A stretch of 64,000 nucleotides of DNA from Parasitella parasitica (lineage: Eukaryota > Mucoromycota > Mucoromycetes > Mucorales > Mucoraceae): NCBI GenBank assembly GCA_025201805.1, contig MU619240.1:407166-471165 (forward strand), read 5' to 3'. The position numbers and the translations under genes were made by a program. Below the pieces are notes generated by a model that was not told the DNA's origin, searched no databases, and was given only the letters and a program-made list of their open reading frames with translations. This document shows, piece after piece, positions 22,789 through 34,936 of the stretch (the first letter of the stretch is position 1; every line of letters begins with the position of its first letter).

Positions 22789-23753
22789 TTATACGAGTAA
22801 AACAGCATTGATGCAACCATCGTTTTCTAAAGTCCAATTAGTTCAGAATAAAAACCCTGTGCACATCAAATGAAAAGCTTACCTGGATTATTAGTTACTT
22901 GAGCATATTTGCCCCAAACGACTTTACCACCTGTTGTAACCAAACCCAATTCGGAGACATTGACTTCGAGTACAGTACCCTTAGTAATGACACCAAGTTG
23001 AGTATAAAGAGGTGATTGAGGATTCTTTTTTACACCAATGATAGGTAAACAAAAGGTTGCTTTCAATTCTGGATGAGTGACATGTGCCTTCTTATAACGC
23101 AGACCCATAGGACGGACAAAACGTTCATACTTTGGTGGTTTACGAGTAAACCCTTCGCCCACAAAGGTAGCCTTTGTAACCAAACGCTTCCATTGTTTTG
23201 TCTTATGCTTACCAGTCTTTACAACTTTGAACATCTCGTCTTCTGCCATACCACGAACAGTAGGCAGAGGAACCGACCATTTGCCAGCTTTTTCCTTACG
23301 CTTTTGTTTGACCATATTACTTAAAATCTTTGCACGATCTTCACCTTCACGATCCAGAAGATAAGTAGGCACAGCACCCTCAGGGATGGCATCGGCTGAC
23401 TTTTGCTTGGCATTCTTTTCCTCATGTTGTTTGATGGTTTTCTTCATTTGAATCTTCTCCGCATGGCGCTTCTTATTCAACATCTTGGCTTTAAGGCCAT
23501 GCACCTTCTGAGCATATTGTGAAGCCTTGTGAACCTGACGAGCCTCTCTCTTACGTCTAAAAATAATTTTTTACATCAATTTTCGAAATTTCAAAAATTG
23601 CGATCGAATTACTTACTTTCTCTCCTCATAATCGAGACGACGACCATGTCGTTTAATATGCTCTTCAATATGCTCGTTTTGAGGCTAATTAGAAGAAAAT
23701 TAACAGTTATTATTGTATGTTTTTCACAAAATTTGCTTTTTATTTAGTACCAT
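22789..23753 (-). CDS. NSA2: Ribosome biogenesis factor Nsa2
   Basis: Four exons on the minus strand (23751-23753, 23617-23684, 22883-23556, 22789-22826) give 260 residues, the same length as yeast Nsa2 (261). Nsa2 is a nucleolar, eS8-like factor required for maturation of pre-60S ribosomal particles. Diagnostic segments are [93 protein letters not shown] and [20 protein letters not shown], ending with [11 protein letters not shown]. The first exon consists of the ATG alone: intron 1 begins right after the start codon, and exon 2 opens with the expected PQNE. Without this exon the gene would appear to lack a start. It is followed downstream (to the left) by a convergent intergenic region. Confidence 0.95.
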
Positions 23754-23857
23754 ATTGCTATATGTGTAGATAAGGAAAGAGAGGAACTCTGATTTGTAAA
23801 AATTTGCATGGTATCGTAAAAAATTAGTTGAAACCGGTCACTGTACATCACCAATCA

Positions 23858-25468
23858 TTATAGAAACATATCCTCTGAGCTCTCGCTCAAGATCGCTCCT
23901 TCCAGTCTGATTTCGACGCCTGATGCTCTATTGTTTGTTCCTTCTTTAGGAAAAGTAGCTCCCTTCAGATAGGTGAATGTAAAGTCAACTTGATGATCAA
24001 AGTCAAAGCCGAATCTGGAATTTTGGAATATACAATTTTCTAAATAACTATCCTTGAAGCATGATTTGGGATCGATGTGATAGTCTGAGAAATCAAGATT
24101 AGAGAGGTTTTTCTCTTGCAGTTGAAATATAGTAGGCCTGTATACGACAATTTCGTTTGGGTTTCTTGGTGGAAGTGGATATAACTGGTGTAACTCCTCT
24201 GAATAGATAATGTCAGTTTATTATTTAGGTGTATTTGATTAAGCGTTACCTTGTGTAATGACAGGCAAGTTGCTCCATCTTAATTTAAGTAAATCTAAAT
24301 GTGCAAATAATGAATATATCTTTATAGATACTTGAAAAATTACTGCAAATACCATTCAATCCGTAGAATCTTGCTTCTTGCATCAACTCATCCATACTGT
24401 ATAAAGCACATTAGATGTTTATTCTGCTTAAAATATGGGGTATACCTTACATTTTAGGATCCTGTGTAACGCCCGCAGGTATCTAACGCAAAATTAACTA
24501 CTGTCGTTTATATAAGTAATTGTCTGCATACCCTTAAATCACGTAAATAGTTGAGCACTAAGCGGAAGTAGGTACCATCTCTATCGATGAAGTATGAATT
24601 ATCTGCGTCTGGCTGAATAGCGCTGTCGCCTAGATAATCTAATCAGTAATGCGTTTATAATGTTGCAGTAAGGGTTTATTACTGGAAAACATGGATGCCA
24701 GCATAGAGTCGGGATCTTTTCGCAGTGTTGTCAAGGATGTTTCGAATAACTGGCCACCTACATTCAGTTTGATCTATTACTGTCTCGTGAGAAAGACATG
24801 TCAAATGATGTAGATATCTTGTAGTCTTACCTTTTCGTCTTGAAATCTCTTGATTTCTATCAGTTTATAGCGGTTAATAATGCTGATTTTCGAACTTGAT
24901 AATTCTGCATGTACCTTTTATTATACTCTGCTCTTTCTGGAATTGTTGTTTTTCAACAATCATATGCTGCTGGTGATCCATTATATTCATGGATAGCTCA
25001 TGGTAAGAGTTCTCGATTTTAGAGTGTAACTCAATATTGGCTTTGTCGAAATGTTCCTCTATTTCCTCAAGCGCTATCAGTTGATCTTTCAGATGTTGGC
25101 TCAAAGCTAAAGAAGAGAATAGTCATCAGTGATTGTACAGGTACACATAACATGCATAGCGCACCTTCTTTTTCGAGCCTATAACTTGCTACCAATTCAT
25201 GCCAGGTGGCAGAAAAGCTCTTTGGACGCTGTTGTGAGGTTAGAGCGTATGTTCCGTCCGTTACTTCCTCATGCTCTTCTTTATCTTCTTCTTTTTCATC
25301 TGGCTTGATCGTCTCTAAAGAACGGCTGTTCAACAGTTGCTTCATGTTATGCTTTTGCTGTTTTTCAACAGTTAGACATGTCACTCCCATTTCATCCTCA
25401 TTGGAAGACTGCGAAGTAGCAGCCAGATGTTCGAAAAAGGCAATAGGGTCCATATTGTTTTCGAACAT
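23858..25468 (-). CDS. KCTD-like BTB/T1 domain protein with coiled coil and pentapeptide-like tail
   Basis: Intron-rich minus-strand gene; exons read include 25165-25468, 24915-25106, 24831-24856, one ending at 24773, and further short ones to the stop at 23858. After an acidic N-terminus comes a coiled coil (ALSQHLKDQLIALEEIEEHF onward). Then the T1/BTB domain: IKLNVGGQLFETSLTTLRKD, PDSMLASMF, YFIDRDGTYFRLVLNYLRD and IMDELMQEARFYGL, the KCTD hallmarks. Such proteins usually oligomerise and act as substrate adaptors for cullin-3 ubiquitin ligases. The C-terminal part (NLSNLDFSDY, DSYLENCIFQNSRF, VDFTYLKGATF) has the five-residue periodicity of pentapeptide-repeat proteins, as in KCTD9-type architecture. 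The specific orthologue is not known to me. Its start lies 130 bp from the end of the ISM1 gene on the same strand. Confidence 0.8.
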
Positions 25469-25597
25469 GGTTGATTTTGTAAATATATCAAAAAGAAAAA
25501 AAAAGCATACGAAAAAATCAAAACAAGTTCTTCATAAATATAGATAGAAGGCATGTGTTACCCTGTTTTAGTAATACAAAAGGTCATGCTTAATTGT

Positions 25598-28500
25598 TTA
25601 TTTACATAATACATTTGAACATCTTGGACAAAGGTTACCATCTTGAGTGGAGTGATAATTCCAACAGCGGGGACATTTGCTGTGCTTCGATTTATAAAGA
25701 ACAATTTTGCAGTTGTCGCCTATAAATTATGTAAGTAATTTTGCTTGCAAATAAAGCATCCAAAGTTACCTTCAATTACAGAATCTCTTCCAGATTCACC
25801 CTGAATAAAATCTGACTTTTCATCTTCTATATTCACCTGACTGGTCATAAACAAAGACGATAGTTCTGAGGCTAAGTGACATAGCTATGAGTGGTGGTTA
25901 TCATTGGAAGTAACTATTGATATACTCACAATCCATTGATCTTATTAGTTTGGCGAGTCTTGAATCACTGCTCAAGAATAATGAAATATCTGCCTCTTGT
26001 GAAGATCGAATATGTCTATCAGAAAATGAATGAGTTGGAGAAAGTGTAATTTATATCAGGCTACGCACTTTTCTTGACGAGCAGCTTCTAGTACTTGATT
26101 TACTTCTCCTTTGAGAAGTAAAAGTGTCGACCATTTAGTGTTCAGGCCAGTGTCATACCATTGTTCGTTCTAATGTTGCTTTTTGGATTAACACCTAATC
26201 AAGATAAAAATGCTATTATACGTACAGATTTAACCCACCCTATCTTGAAAACTGATGATTCTGGGCTGGGTGTGATATCCTTATAGTTTTCATAGATTTC
26301 TTCTGCTGTATGACACACAAATGGCGCAAAGGATGTAGTGTATGACTTCAAGACTTCAAACAATACTGTTTGCGCCATTCTGCGAGATTCTGAGGTTTCA
26401 GACTCATTGTACAATCTGTCTTTAATTGTGTCAAAATAGAACGCTGACAGCGTGTTGTTGGTGAAGTGCTGGATATTTTGAACAACTAGCTTGCTATTAA
26501 TAACAAGATACTAAATATGTGCATAAGATCTCACCTCTGTTGAAAGCAAAATCATTATATGCACTTGTCACACGATCATTGTAATTATATAATTGATAAA
26601 GCATGTATTTATCCACCTGCTTTGATTAATAACAAAGCCTTTAAATGTTTAGATCACCTACCTCTTGTAGTCTCTCATAGTCAACATAGTGTTCTTCCTT
26701 GAAATCATGGAGATTACCAAGCAAAAATCTGGCAGTAGTGCGTATTTTACGCAAGCCGTCAGATATTTGCGCTATATTGCAATGAGAAATTTGAATTATA
26801 ATAAATAGTCCTTATACTTACAGATAATAGAAGGCCCAATGCTTACATCTCGTGTATATTCGCAATTAGCCACCCAATAACGAAGCACATCACTACCGTA
26901 GGCAGGATTCTTCTTCTTATCTTTACCGCCCTCTGTGATGAGAATAGGCTCAAGCGTATTACCAATGCTTTTAGACATTTTTTGTCCTTTTTCATCTAAT
27001 GCAAATCCATGGGTAACAAGAGTTCCGTAAGGTGCTTTCCCAGTGACAGCAATTGATGTCAACAGAGATGACTGAAACCATCCACGATGTTGATCACTGC
27101 CTTCGAGATAAACGTCAGCTAAAGGCTTATTTGGGTCTCTACCTGGCATATTTTGAAGCATAGTCCACGAGGTACCACTATCAAACCAAACATCCATAGT
27201 ATCATATCCTCGTTTATACACCTTTCCATTATCTCTATATTTAGGGGCAACAAAGACGCTATCATCTTGTTCCTCCCACCAGGCATCGGTGCCCTTTTCT
27301 TGAAGAACTTGAATGATATATTCAACAGAATTTTCAGTCAATAGAGCCTCTCCGTCTTGATCATACAAGGCGGGAATTGGAACACCCCAAGACCTTTGGC
27401 GAGAGATACACCACTCTTTACGAGACAGGGTAAATTGCTCAAGACGACGAATAGCTATTAGATAGAATGATAATGTAAACTAAGATAATTATCTTGTAAG
27501 GAAAAAAAAAAAGAAACTTACAGACTTCAGGAATCATGCGGATTTTCTTTAGGTTTTCTACAGCTTGTTGTTGCAGATGTTCAACGTTGGCAAACCATTG
27601 AGCAGTAGCACTGGATTTTGCTAGAATGATGAGTGGTTCCCCGTCAGATAGCGTTTCATTAACTTACCGTAGCATTACAGGCTGCTTTGTACGCCAATCA
27701 TATGGATATTTATGTATGTAATCTTGAGCAATGACTAAAGCTGATTCTCTTTCCAGAAGTTTAATAATGGCTGCATTTCCATCTGTAAAAGCCATCTTGC
27801 CTTCAAGATCAGAACCTGCTTCCTTTGTAAAACAACCACTATCGTCAACTATACGAAAAGTTGGCATCGTAAGCCATCAATCTCTTTATGAAACCTTACC
27901 TGGACTTAGCATTTCAATTTTATGTTGGAGGCAGACTTCATAATCCTCCATACCATGACCAGGAGCAGTGTGAACCAACCCTGTACCTGATTCAGCCATA
28001 ACGTGATCACCACCAATGATTGGCATGGTACCATGGTTCAAGGGATGACGGTATGTTGACCCTAATAGCTCTTGACCAGAAACTTGATCAAGGATATTAA
28101 AATGCTCCGCGTCGATCTCTTGCTTAAATGCTTCTACGCGGTCCGTACCTACGATATAGGTTCCTTTTTCATCTCCCTCAGGAATCTCAACCAAAGAGTA
28201 ATTCAATGCAGGATTTACAGAGATGGCTTTATTGGAAGGAATAGTCCAAGGCGTTGTTGTCCAGATTAATGCATATAAATTCTGGTTTTTAGTATATGAT
28301 TCCCATTTTTTCTTCAGGGCGGGCCCCAATCCTTCCAAAGAAAAGCGAACGTGTATCGATTTAGACACATGGTCCTCTTTATACTCTAGTTCTGATTCTG
28401 CTAATGCAGATTTCGATGAAGGAGACCAATACACAGGCTTCAGTTGTCTGTAAATATGCCCATGTTTTATCATATCTGTCAATACTCGTAATTGACGGAT

Positions 28501-29321
28501 CTCGTAATCATTTGTCAGTGTCAAATATGAATTATCCCAATCACCCATCACTCCCCAGCTCTTGAAGCTACGACGCTGTTTGTCTACTTCAAGAAGGGCT
28601 TTTTCTCGAGCTATTTTTCGAATATCGGTTGGTGATAAGGTTGCCTCCTTTCCTTTTCTCTAATTTTAAACGATCAATGCATTGACCCGAATTTAACATT
28701 ATCAAGGACCTACGCGGATTTGTTCCAAAGCCTTAAGCTCAATTGGAAGACCATGGCAATCCCATCCCGGTCGATAACTAACGTATCCAGCGAAGCCATT
28801 AAAATAAATGCCATACTATAAATGATATCCAACTTACTAAACTTTATGTCCCTGAAGAATTTTGTAACGATTAACAATGTCCTTAAGGATTTTATTCATA
28901 GCATGGCCTAGTATGTTTTTTTGTTAGAATCTGAAATCAAGTAATTCCCAGAACACTATTATACCAGAGTGAACATTTCCATTTGCATAGGGTGGACCAT
29001 CATGAAGAACAAAGAAGTCTTTGGGGTTGTTCTCCAACTAATAAACCAAATTAGCATAAAAAGAAGGGGCGTAAAGAAACAATTAATTACCTGCCAAGGA
29101 TACAATTCCGTTGTACATCGATCTCTGAATAAATGCTCTCTTTTGGCAGCGTCTGCTCTCAGGGGAAATTTTGTCTTGGGCAACAGGATTGTATTTGTAT
29201 ATGGATTGTCTGATGCTTTGGCTAGAACGCTGGTAGAATTCCAAAAGTTGCGACTTTTTACCTTGCTGAAACCGCTTGATGGGAAAAAGCGCATTGTGCG
29301 TAAGTGCAGAATTGTTGCCAT
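25598..29321 (-). CDS. ISM1: Mitochondrial isoleucyl-tRNA synthetase
   Basis: Multi-exon minus-strand gene encoding roughly 1,000 residues. The enzyme charges tRNA-Ile with isoleucine in mitochondria. The first exon (29091-29321) gives a 77-residue leader rich in Arg, Lys and Ser without acidic residues near the start ([17 protein letters not shown]), a typical matrix-targeting sequence. Then come [18 protein letters not shown] with the HIGH-type signature (HSGH, split by an intron after HS), [30 protein letters not shown] in the catalytic/editing core, [12 protein letters not shown] in the editing domain, GSDQHRGWF and [12 protein letters not shown] (the KMSKS loop). The C-terminus carries a zinc-binding domain [19 protein letters not shown], as in bacterial-type IleRS. 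The bacterial-type layout plus presequence supports the mitochondrial rather than the cytosolic enzyme. The start lies 82 bp from the left inverted arm described next. Confidence 0.92.
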
Positions 29322-29403
29322 GACGGAAAAAATGAAACTGAATTGAAATGACAGGGACTCGAGGTTTTGAAAGTACTAGTTATGCCTTAGCCAGCAGCAG
29401 CAG

Positions 29404-30191
29404 CAGCCAACCGAATTCAAATACCGATCTGTCTTTTTCTTGTGTTTTGAAAACAAGACATGGTTTTTGAAAAGCTTTTCGCGCTTTTTTGCAAATATGT
29501 CTACAGTTTGTTAACAAAGTATGTAAAGCTTAATAAGAGACTTTTGTAGAGTAATTGATTATGCATCTGATGATACAACTTTCAAGCAAATTTGTCACTA
29601 AATTCCTAGAATAATTTTTACTTGAATAAAAAACTGTTTTTGACCAAAAGTCTTCATTTTCGATAATGAAATGTTCAGAATAAACAAGTTCATATGAATT
29701 TTGAACCATTTGCGATCATCTATTGTTAGTATGTATCATAGTAAAAAATCTCAATCCTGTGGCTAAATCCGGAAAATAGTAAATCCGGAACTTTTGCCCT
29801 TGTGGACCTTCATGAAAAATGGTTGAAAATTAGGCAATTTACGATTGACCATTTTTTCTTTGCAATTGCATCAGGTAGTAACTAATAGTCTTAGGAATTG
29901 ATTTGATGCTATTTTGAGGATCTTTAGTCGACCAAAAGGTTGTGATTTATGCCATCAAAGCTCCAAAGAATAAGCTCAATTTTTGAGATTAAAGAGTTCT
30001 TTTAAATGTATTTTAGTTATCCAAAGTACTCGAATTAATTTATTATATGCTTCATGAAGTCTAGTTCATGATGGGATTTTCAGTATCGCAATAAAACAAG
30101 TTTTAGATGTAGACAAATTCAATTTTCATTAAGAATTTGGGTTGGTAGCTTTGAAGTTTTGAATATCAATCGAGCTGTGGAAGTGTTGAAG
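29404..30191 (+). repeat. Left 788 bp inverted arm
   Basis: The reverse complement of 33522-34309, same length and with no gaps; comparing by eye I saw one mismatch, near 29433 (C versus T). It contains no reading frame of note and is AT-rich, with an internal pair of TCCGGA motifs (around 29768 and 29783). Its outer end lies 82 bp upstream of the ISM1 start codon, so it probably overlaps that promoter. Confidence 0.95.
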
Positions 30192-30670
30192 CGATGGTGA
30201 AGACTTCTAAACCAAGTACTTTAGTATGATATATTATTCACTTTTCTTTATGTACACTGTACAAAAGAAAGCCAAACGTATTGTTGATTTTATCGATGAA
30301 ATATCACTACCGCTCTGCATTGGCGAAGCTGAAGGCTTGACCAAATTCATGAAACCACCTTGATTTAAGTGGATATAATGAGCCATATGTATTTTGAACA
30401 TTTCGAATGCCATATTTTTTGACATAGAATGCTGAAAACGATATCAATTTTACAGCTTTATTAAGTTTGTTTCTGTTAAACAAAAAAGAGTTGGGGTAAA
30501 GATAAAAAAGATGAATCATATAGTATTATAATTAAGATTAAAAAGTGTATCAATTAGAGCAGAAACAACCAGTGTTCGTATTAGTTGTGGGTAGGTGGGT
30601 GGGTTAATGTAATGGGAATAATGCAAACATATTTAAAAAAATTGTTTAGCTCGTCTTCAGAGCTAGTGCC
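30192..30670. other. Spacer between left arm and MFS gene
   Basis: About 480 bp of AT-rich DNA downstream of the transporter's stop codon. The final 130 bp includes a GTGGGTAGGTGGGTGGG stretch at about 30585-30605 that probably lies in the 3' UTR. No other gene seen. Confidence 0.4.
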
Positions 30671-32297
30671 TTATTTTCCATGGATAGAGTAAACAAAGAA
30701 CAATACCCATGCAGTGATAAGAGCAGAGACAAAGAAACCAACAATAGGGTAGCTGAACTTCTTGGTAGGCGTCTCAGAGTAAGGATCCTTGCCTTTTGAT
30801 GTTAATTGGAGCTCCTTGTCATTGATTTCTTGCATGCGGATAACACGCTTTGAGCGTCTCATTTCCAAAAGATTACCGTAAAAATAAAATTGATTCCACC
30901 AAAGAGCACAAATCAAAACGAATCCAAAACCAGCCAAAATAATGAATACCAACATGACATTGACATAAGATTGACCAGCAGTTTTATCTTGCACAACGCC
31001 AACAGCGACATCAAGAATGGCAGTACCAATATTATTGGAGCTCTTATAGATACCTAAACCAGTACCAATGTACTCTGATGGTAAGAGCATCCCGATCGAA
31101 GTAATCATAGAAATAGGACCGAAGGCAAGAGAAATAGAGTAAAACACCATACCAACAACAGCATCAACGTAAGTCCAGCCCAATAAGCCCGAACTGAGAA
31201 TCAAGAAGATGGAAGAGATGAGCAAGATGACTACACGTAGACCATAGAAATCCATGATAAAGCCTAAAACTGGCGTAGCAACGATGGGAACAGCTTGAGA
31301 TGCACTAGCTTTATAACCAGCTAAGCGATCTTCGGTACCAAAATGCTTGGATATCAAATCTGTGGCAATGGTTTGGAAAGACGACCAGACAGCAGCATAG
31401 ATGAATTCAATCAGGATAATGTGCCAAAATATAAGGGGGAACTTGAAGATGGATCTCCACTTGAAGGTTTTTTTCTTTTTCAACGCTTCCTTTTCCTTTT
31501 CGGTCATGACAACTTGGCCCTTGAGGTGTCTGACCACCAGAGCGTAGATCAGATTCATGGCAATAGAGAAACAGCAAAGAATAAAAGATAACCAGAAAGC
31601 CCAGACCCAATCACCAGTGGCAACAGATATAGAGTTAGCTACCAATGTGCCTAAAAAGGTAGATAAACGACTAATTGACAGTTGAAGACCAATGGCAATA
31701 GATAAATGTCTTGTACGGAACCACTTTGAAAGCAAGGATTCTTGCATAGTCACAATTAAACCACTACCGATACCGAATACAACGCGAGCAACTACCATAA
31801 GAGCATATGATTCGTATTTAGCAGCAATGGCAGTTAAAAGAGACCCGAGAATGATCATGAAATTAATAGCAAGAGTACCCCAGACGGAACCAAATATATC
31901 GATAAAGATACCGCCAGCGATAGGAAAGATTGTATTGATGATAGACACCGAAGCAGATATGACACCGTATTGAGTATTTGAAATAGCAAGATTAGTGGTA
32001 ATCTGCTTCTTCATGGCAGAAAGAGCACTGGCAGAGAAATGAGAGCCAACTACAAACTATATGAGTAATTTGTTTTTTTGACATGTACATGTTTAACATA
32101 CATGGAAACAGTAAGGCAGTGACCAAGGCAATGATCTTATATTTCCAAGGAGCATTGGCAAGTGCAGTGTCACCACCATGCGTAATGACTTCTTCGCTTT
32201 TATCATCTTCTTTAAAGCTTCTATCATCTTGGATATATTTTTCAGAGGCTAAAGCATTAGACACGACCTGTTCCTTTTCGCTTGGCTTATGATCCAT
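30671..32297 (-). CDS. Major facilitator superfamily transporter, MFSD1-like
   Basis: Two exons (32102-32297 and 30671-32049, 52-nt intron) give 524 residues. A hydrophilic N-terminal tail of about 50 residues precedes roughly 12 hydrophobic segments, the standard MFS fold of two six-helix bundles. Recognisable motifs are FPFGSHFSASALSAMKKQI, NLAISNTQYGVISASVSIIN, GGIFIDIFGSVWGTL (motif A region, loop 2-3) and VVARVVFGIGSGLIVTMQES. The central loop is Lys/Glu-rich (TEKEKEALKKKKTFKW). This set resembles the fungal relatives of lysosomal MFSD1; the substrate is unknown. The splice acceptor was chosen because it restores the frame FPFGSHF. The gene is intact, with no stops, and sits inside a pair of 788 bp inverted arms, which makes it the only obvious cargo there. 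Confidence 0.85.
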
Positions 32298-33521
32298 TTT
32301 AAAAAAAAATGAGGAAAAAGAATAATTCAAAAAGAAAGAAAATATGTGTTATTTATACATAAAAGCTCAGAAATCTTGGTTTGGCAGCAAGAATAATCTG
32401 ATCCTATAATGCATGTTCTTGATGTGGAAGGGTAACGCCAAAAATATTATCTGATTCCAAATTGCGTTCAGATGTACGACCTTATATTCCTTTTCTCCGT
32501 TATTTATAGTTGTATTCCAGCTTCTTGATCAAGAGGATGAAAAAAAAAACATCAAGATAAACAAGAGTTTGATGCTTGAGTATCCACAGCGAATCTACAT
32601 TCTTACTATATTGCAAGTTTTAAAGCCATTGTATTTAAATCAGATAAGCAGAACTGCAAAATAGATATCAGATTGTAAACAATCATTTTATTTGTTCTTA
32701 TTCTAAATCGTACTCAACTTTGTAGTAAACCCAGGTATATCAGATTGTACCCCGTCTATTTTGAGTTGAAACTATAACCATCTTGTACGGTAGTACAACG
32801 AAACAGACAAAAATTTCTCGCTGATTGAGTAAGGAAATTACTAAACATCAATCTGATAAATAATTCCTAATTGGATACACGATGAATATGAATATGATAA
32901 TTCCGGTAATATTTTGACGTTTAGGAAAATAACATAGGCTAGAAAAAATACATTAATTATAAGTATATGGTAGGATGATTTTGATTAATGTAAATAAAGA
33001 TCTTCCTAGCCATTGCAATTGAAATAAGTTTGTCTTATATATTTTACTTCGTGTTTGTGCAGGTTTAAATTTTACTTTTTTGTATTATTTTACAATTATT
33101 ATAACTAATAGATGGAATCCTCAGAAGCTATCTGTGTCATGTAACCATTCATATTCAAAGAACGAATTTGATTCTTGTGTTCTAAACATAAGAAGTTAAA
33201 ATGTAAGCGGAAACAATATACAAATCAACACTCAATGAGACTACAATGTATAAGCGATTGCAATATATGCATTGTAAAGCGGTATCAAGCTTAAATCAGT
33301 ATTTTTTGGCTCTCAAAAATGCAGTAGTGTCTTTGAGATGAATTGATGAGGTGCGGGTAGTACTTGAGCATGGAGAATGGTATACACAAATGTTAGCTTT
33401 GAAAAACGGAATATAAACGAACATTTACAAGTTAAAGGTAATGCATTCTAGGGAAACAATTATCACTATAAAGATAAATAACTTATAGTGTTTGTAAGCA
33501 TGTAAGAAAATACCATCATCA
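32298..33521. other. Upstream region of the MFS gene inside the cassette
   Basis: About 1.2 kb of AT-rich DNA, including the transporter promoter (TATTTATA around 32348-32356). No second gene or transposase remains visible here. Confidence 0.4.
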
Positions 33522-34309
33522 CTTCAACACTTCCACAGCTCGATTGATATTCAAAACTTCAAAGCTACCAACCCAAATTCTTAATGAAAATTGAATTTGT
33601 CTACATCTAAAACTTGTTTTATTGCGATACTGAAAATCCCATCATGAACTAGACTTCATGAAGCATATAATAAATTAATTCGAGTACTTTGGATAACTAA
33701 AATACATTTAAAAGAACTCTTTAATCTCAAAAATTGAGCTTATTCTTTGGAGCTTTGATGGCATAAATCACAACCTTTTGGTCGACTAAAGATCCTCAAA
33801 ATAGCATCAAATCAATTCCTAAGACTATTAGTTACTACCTGATGCAATTGCAAAGAAAAAATGGTCAATCGTAAATTGCCTAATTTTCAACCATTTTTCA
33901 TGAAGGTCCACAAGGGCAAAAGTTCCGGATTTACTATTTTCCGGATTTAGCCACAGGATTGAGATTTTTTACTATGATACATACTAACAATAGATGATCG
34001 CAAATGGTTCAAAATTCATATGAACTTGTTTATTCTGAACATTTCATTATCGAAAATGAAGACTTTTGGTCAAAAACAGTTTTTTATTCAAGTAAAAATT
34101 ATTCTAGGAATTTAGTGACAAATTTGCTTGAAAGTTGTATCATCAGATGCATAATCAATTACTCTACAAAAGTCTCTTATTAAGCTTTACATACTTTGTT
34201 AACAAACTGTAGACATATTTGCAAAAAAGCGCGAAAAGCTTTTCAAAAACCATGTCTTGTTTTCAAAACACAAGAAAAAAACAGATCGGTATTTGAATTC
34301 GGTTGGCTG
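33522..34309 (-). repeat. Right 788 bp inverted arm
   Basis: The inverted copy of 29404-30191. Homology ends abruptly at both sides: beyond 33522 the match falls to scattered bases, and beyond 34309 the flanks differ (GTTGTGGTAG here versus a CAG-repeat flank on the left). It lies 627 bp upstream of the SMC5 start. Confidence 0.95.
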
Positions 34310-34936
34310 GTTGTGGTAGTAATTTGAGGACGTATAAAATAGACTGTGTTTTTCTAAATAAAAGAACCAACTTTATTGTTTGTTAATTAAAATAGCTTAA
34401 TACTAAGATTGCAATAATTCATACCAAATAGTTGTTGGTGAAGTTGTTAAAATATAATATAAAATTGAGAGAAGAATGTGTGTAGAGTGGGGAGGTGTTT
34501 TTAAATGTATTTATATAGTAAATCATGATCTCGATTATGAGCTTCGTATTTTTAGAGGATTTGCGCTTCCTCAAAACAGTAGTAGTCTGGGCAACTTTGT
34601 CAATATGTTTAGAACTTAATCCCTAATAAAATCGTTTAAATAAAATGAATATATTCCTTAAGGCAATATTATAACTAAATTCTTCCTTACAAGTCATTTT
34701 TTTAAATATAAATAAACATAATTCTGGTGATAATTGCATGCAAACAAGTCAGACATACAGAATAAGAATCACTTTAATGTACGTTTTGATAGGTTACAAA
34801 TGACAAACCCAAATTAAATTGACGAGATAAAGACTGCCAAACACAGGTTGGTGTCGAAATCGCGTCCCCCTTCAGTCCTTGAAAAAAAAAAAAAAAAAAA
34901 ACCCTTTTGACTTCCACATTTTTTAAAGAAAAGGGA
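34310..34936. other. Intergenic region upstream of SMC5
   Basis: About 630 bp outside the right arm. It is AT-rich with an A19-20 run near 34881-34900, directly upstream of the SMC5 leader. No gene seen. Confidence 0.4.

Larger units (their letters stand above)
29404..34309. mobile_element. Inverted-repeat-bounded cassette carrying an MFS transporter gene
   Basis: Two 788 bp arms in inverted orientation enclose 3,330 bp that contain one intact transporter gene. The cassette lies between ISM1 and SMC5, two housekeeping genes. The outer ends read CAGCCAACCG...CGGTTGGCTG. No target-site duplication is visible outside the arms, and no transposase lies inside. It could be a non-autonomous DNA transposon with cargo (for example Mutator-like elements with long terminal repeats), an inverted duplication, or a segment that flips by recombination between arms. 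Calling it mobile is inference; the repeat geometry is directly visible. Confidence 0.45.

Noticed and set aside
29404-34309. LTR retrotransposon explanation of the two 788 bp repeats
   Set aside because: The repeats are inverted, not direct, and no retroelement genes lie between them.
29380-34330. Target-site duplication flanking the inverted arms
   Set aside because: Left flank (CAG repeats) and right flank (GTTGTGGTAG) do not match at any length from 2 to 11 bases.
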